From Paenibacillus sp. 598K (GTDB lineage Bacteria > Bacillota > Bacilli > Paenibacillales > Paenibacillaceae): a DNA stretch of 56,391 nt. Position 1 is the stretch's first letter, and every line of letters starts with the position of its first letter. A model generated the notes under the pieces. It was not told where the DNA came from, ran no database searches, and saw only the letters and a program-made list of their open reading frames with translations. Of the stretch, positions 55,171 to 56,391 are shown piece by piece. The DNA is taken from NCBI RefSeq assembly GCF_003851045.1, contig NZ_BFBX01000005.1, forward strand, positions 66,969 to 123,359, given 5' to 3'. The position numbers and the translations under genes were made by a program.

Positions 55171-56220
55171 TTAGTCTGTAAACATCTGGACCCAATGCCC
55201 ATTATAATAGCCGACGCCGATCGTTGTGAAGTTGTCGCTCAGGATGTTGGCGCGGTGGCCGGGGCTGTTCATCCAGGCGTCGACGACCTCCTGCGGCGTT
55301 CGCTGTCCCTTGGCGATGTTCTCGCCGGCGTAGCCGTAGCTGATGCCGTACGCGTCCATCATCTCGAAGGGCGAACCATGCGTCGGCGAATCGTGATCAA
55401 AGTAATCGTTGTCCGCCATGTCCTTCGCCTTGTCGAAGGCGACGCGGGCGAGCGCCGAGTCGGAGCTGAGCGCAGACAGCCCGGCTTGGCTGCGCGCCTC
55501 ATTGACGAGCGAGACGACCTGCGCGGCCCATGCGCTCTCCGTGTCAGGCGTCTGCGGCGCAGGCTGTCCGCCCGAATCGCCGTCAGAGCCGCCATCAGAG
55601 CGGATCGTCACCGTCGACGTCCGCGCATCCCATTGGACGCTGGCTCCAAGCGCCTCCGAGACGAAACGCAGCGGCACCATCGTGCGGCCGCTCGCCACGA
55701 CGGCCGGCGCATCCAGTCGGACCGACTGGCCGTTGACGCTGGCGGTCGATTGACCGATCCGCAGACTTACGGTCGTGTCGCCCTTGACGGCGGTGACCGT
55801 GCGAGTCGCGGCCGTCCATCGGACTTCGGCGCCAAGTGCCTCGAAGATGCCGCGCAGCGGCACGAGCGTGCGGCCGTTCGCGAGGAGGGGCGGCTGCTCG
55901 AGCGATAAGCGTGTGCCATCGATGACGACGCTGACACTGCTGCTGAGGACGGCGGCGGATAAGGCTGGCGCTGCCGATCCGCTAACGGGCGTTGTCCGTC
56001 CGCTGACCTGCGCTGTCTGTCCGCCGTCTGCCACGGCTCCTGCAGGAGAGGATACGAGCGTGAGCCCGAGTATCGTAGCGGCGAGCAGTAGAGATGCTTT
56101 TCTGAATTTATAAGCGGTTATAGGATTAGCGTTTTCGCTTGCTCGATTTGCCGATAAGACGACGAAGTCGTTTTTGCTTGCTCCAGCTTGGGCGTGCGAG
56201 TTGGGAATTCTGTGCTTCAT
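55171..56220 (-). CDS. Secreted CAP-domain protein with copper-amine-oxidase N-terminal repeats
   Basis: The 349-residue protein has a positively charged N-terminus and a signal segment (about 40-62; SLLLAATILGLTLVSSPAGA). Two copper-amine-oxidase-N type stretches follow (RTLVPLRGIFEALGAEVRW and RTMVPLRFVSEALGASVQW, about 95-210), a Gly/Ser/Asp linker, and a CAP domain (about 225-349) with LVNEARSQAGLSAL, YFDHDSPTHGSPFEMM, YAGENIAKG and PGHRANILSDNFTTIGVGYY, as in B. subtilis YkwD. ATG 56220 follows AGGAGG; earlier in-frame starts up to 56337 have no site. Such proteins are extracellular; function is unknown. Confidence 0.92.
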   Translation of the reverse strand: MKHRIPNSHAQAGASKNDFVVLSANRASENANPITAYKFRKASLLLAATILGLTLVSSPAGAVADGGQTAQVSGRTTPVSGSAAPALSAAVLSSSVSVVIDGTRLSLEQPPLLANGRTLVPLRGIFEALGAEVRWTAATRTVTAVKGDTTVSLRIGQSTASVNGQSVRLDAPAVVASGRTMVPLRFVSEALGASVQWDARTSTVTIRSDGGSDGDSGGQPAPQTPDTESAWAAQVVSLVNEARSQAGLSALSSDSALARVAFDKAKDMADNDYFDHDSPTHGSPFEMMDAYGISYGYAGENIAKGQRTPQEVVDAWMNSPGHRANILSDNFTTIGVGYYNGHWVQMFTD

Positions 56221-56391
56221 AATCATCTGCCTCCTGTAGACTAGGATGCGGCCGTTTACGACCGCTTGACTTGCTTGGTCATCGTGCGCCTGGATTAGGG
56301 GCATTCTCAGATTGACCTCAAACTGCCGAAGAGGCACGGAATCGAATCTGTAGAAGCGAAGCGTTCGCCTGAGAGCTTTTCGCAGAAAAGC
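56221..56391. other. Upstream region of the CAP gene, cut by the window edge
   Basis: The 171 bases upstream of the CAP gene carry its ribosome binding site (56230-56235) and no gene. A CTCTCAGGCGAA-like stretch on the minus strand near the edge recalls glycine riboswitch parts, but the rest is outside the window. Confidence 0.4.

Noticed and set aside
56330..56391. Glycine riboswitch upstream of the CAP gene (minus strand)
   Set aside because: Only one CTCTCAGGC-like piece is present. The rest of an aptamer would lie outside the window and the visible part does not fold convincingly.

Overview
The window looks like chromosomal DNA of a GC-rich, spore-former-type Firmicute of the Paenibacillaceae (Paenibacillus or Cohnella-like). 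The signs are strong AGGAGG-type ribosome binding sites with many TTG starts, two LplB/YtcP-type sugar ABC importers with their AraC or YesM/YesN regulators, SLH-anchored surface proteins, copper-amine-oxidase-N plus CAP secreted proteins, and a GH11 xylanase almost identical in motifs to Bacillus XynA. No tRNA, rRNA, transposase, integrase or CRISPR array was seen.

Region 1 (1-5311) is the right end of a phage-tail-like, probably extracellular contractile injection, cluster: a baseplate J-like protein (cut by the window edge), a propeller/gpI-like tail protein and a GKLLT-motif protein. Region 2 (5638-18344) holds signalling genes and loosely associated genes: an OmpR-type response regulator and multi-membrane-segment kinase, a leftward pair made of a DUF4280 PAAR-like protein and a membrane-anchored MORN-repeat protein, a receptor with a class III cyclase domain whose catalytic residues are all lost, a GNAT acetyltransferase, a NIT-domain chemoreceptor, two small cupins, and a divergent Crp/Fnr regulator whose promoter region carries a good Fur-box match.

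Region 3 (18444-43655) is a carbohydrate-utilisation region. A membrane AraC-type regulator precedes ABC importer 1 (two permeases and a lipoprotein). After a YbdG-type mechanosensitive channel comes yesM-yesN, then a secreted beta-helix protein, then an operon of a cytosolic beta-helix protein, ABC importer 2 and an SGNH esterase, and finally, on the opposite strand, a 1725-residue SLH-anchored beta-helix/CBM9-like protein. I found a shared promoter element (CGTAACAAAAGACA-like box, ACATGG-like box, then a -10) with identical spacing in front of four of these units: yesM, the secreted beta-helix gene, the cytosolic beta-helix/ABC operon and the SLH gene. This defines a probable YesN regulon and is the strongest finding. 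Neither importer encodes its own ATPase.

Region 4 (43836-51445) is an apparent operon of an AlkD-like HEAT protein, an unknown HEAT-like protein, a small protein that reads as a ThiS/MoaD-type beta-grasp fold without a GG tail, and a 1672-residue DUF4132/MolR-family protein. Its function is unknown. Region 5 (51446-56391) has xynA under a near-perfect cre site, a lipoprotein with a sulfatase-modifying-factor fold, a 690-bp gap filled with three different repeat families, an aldo/keto reductase and a CAP-domain secreted protein.
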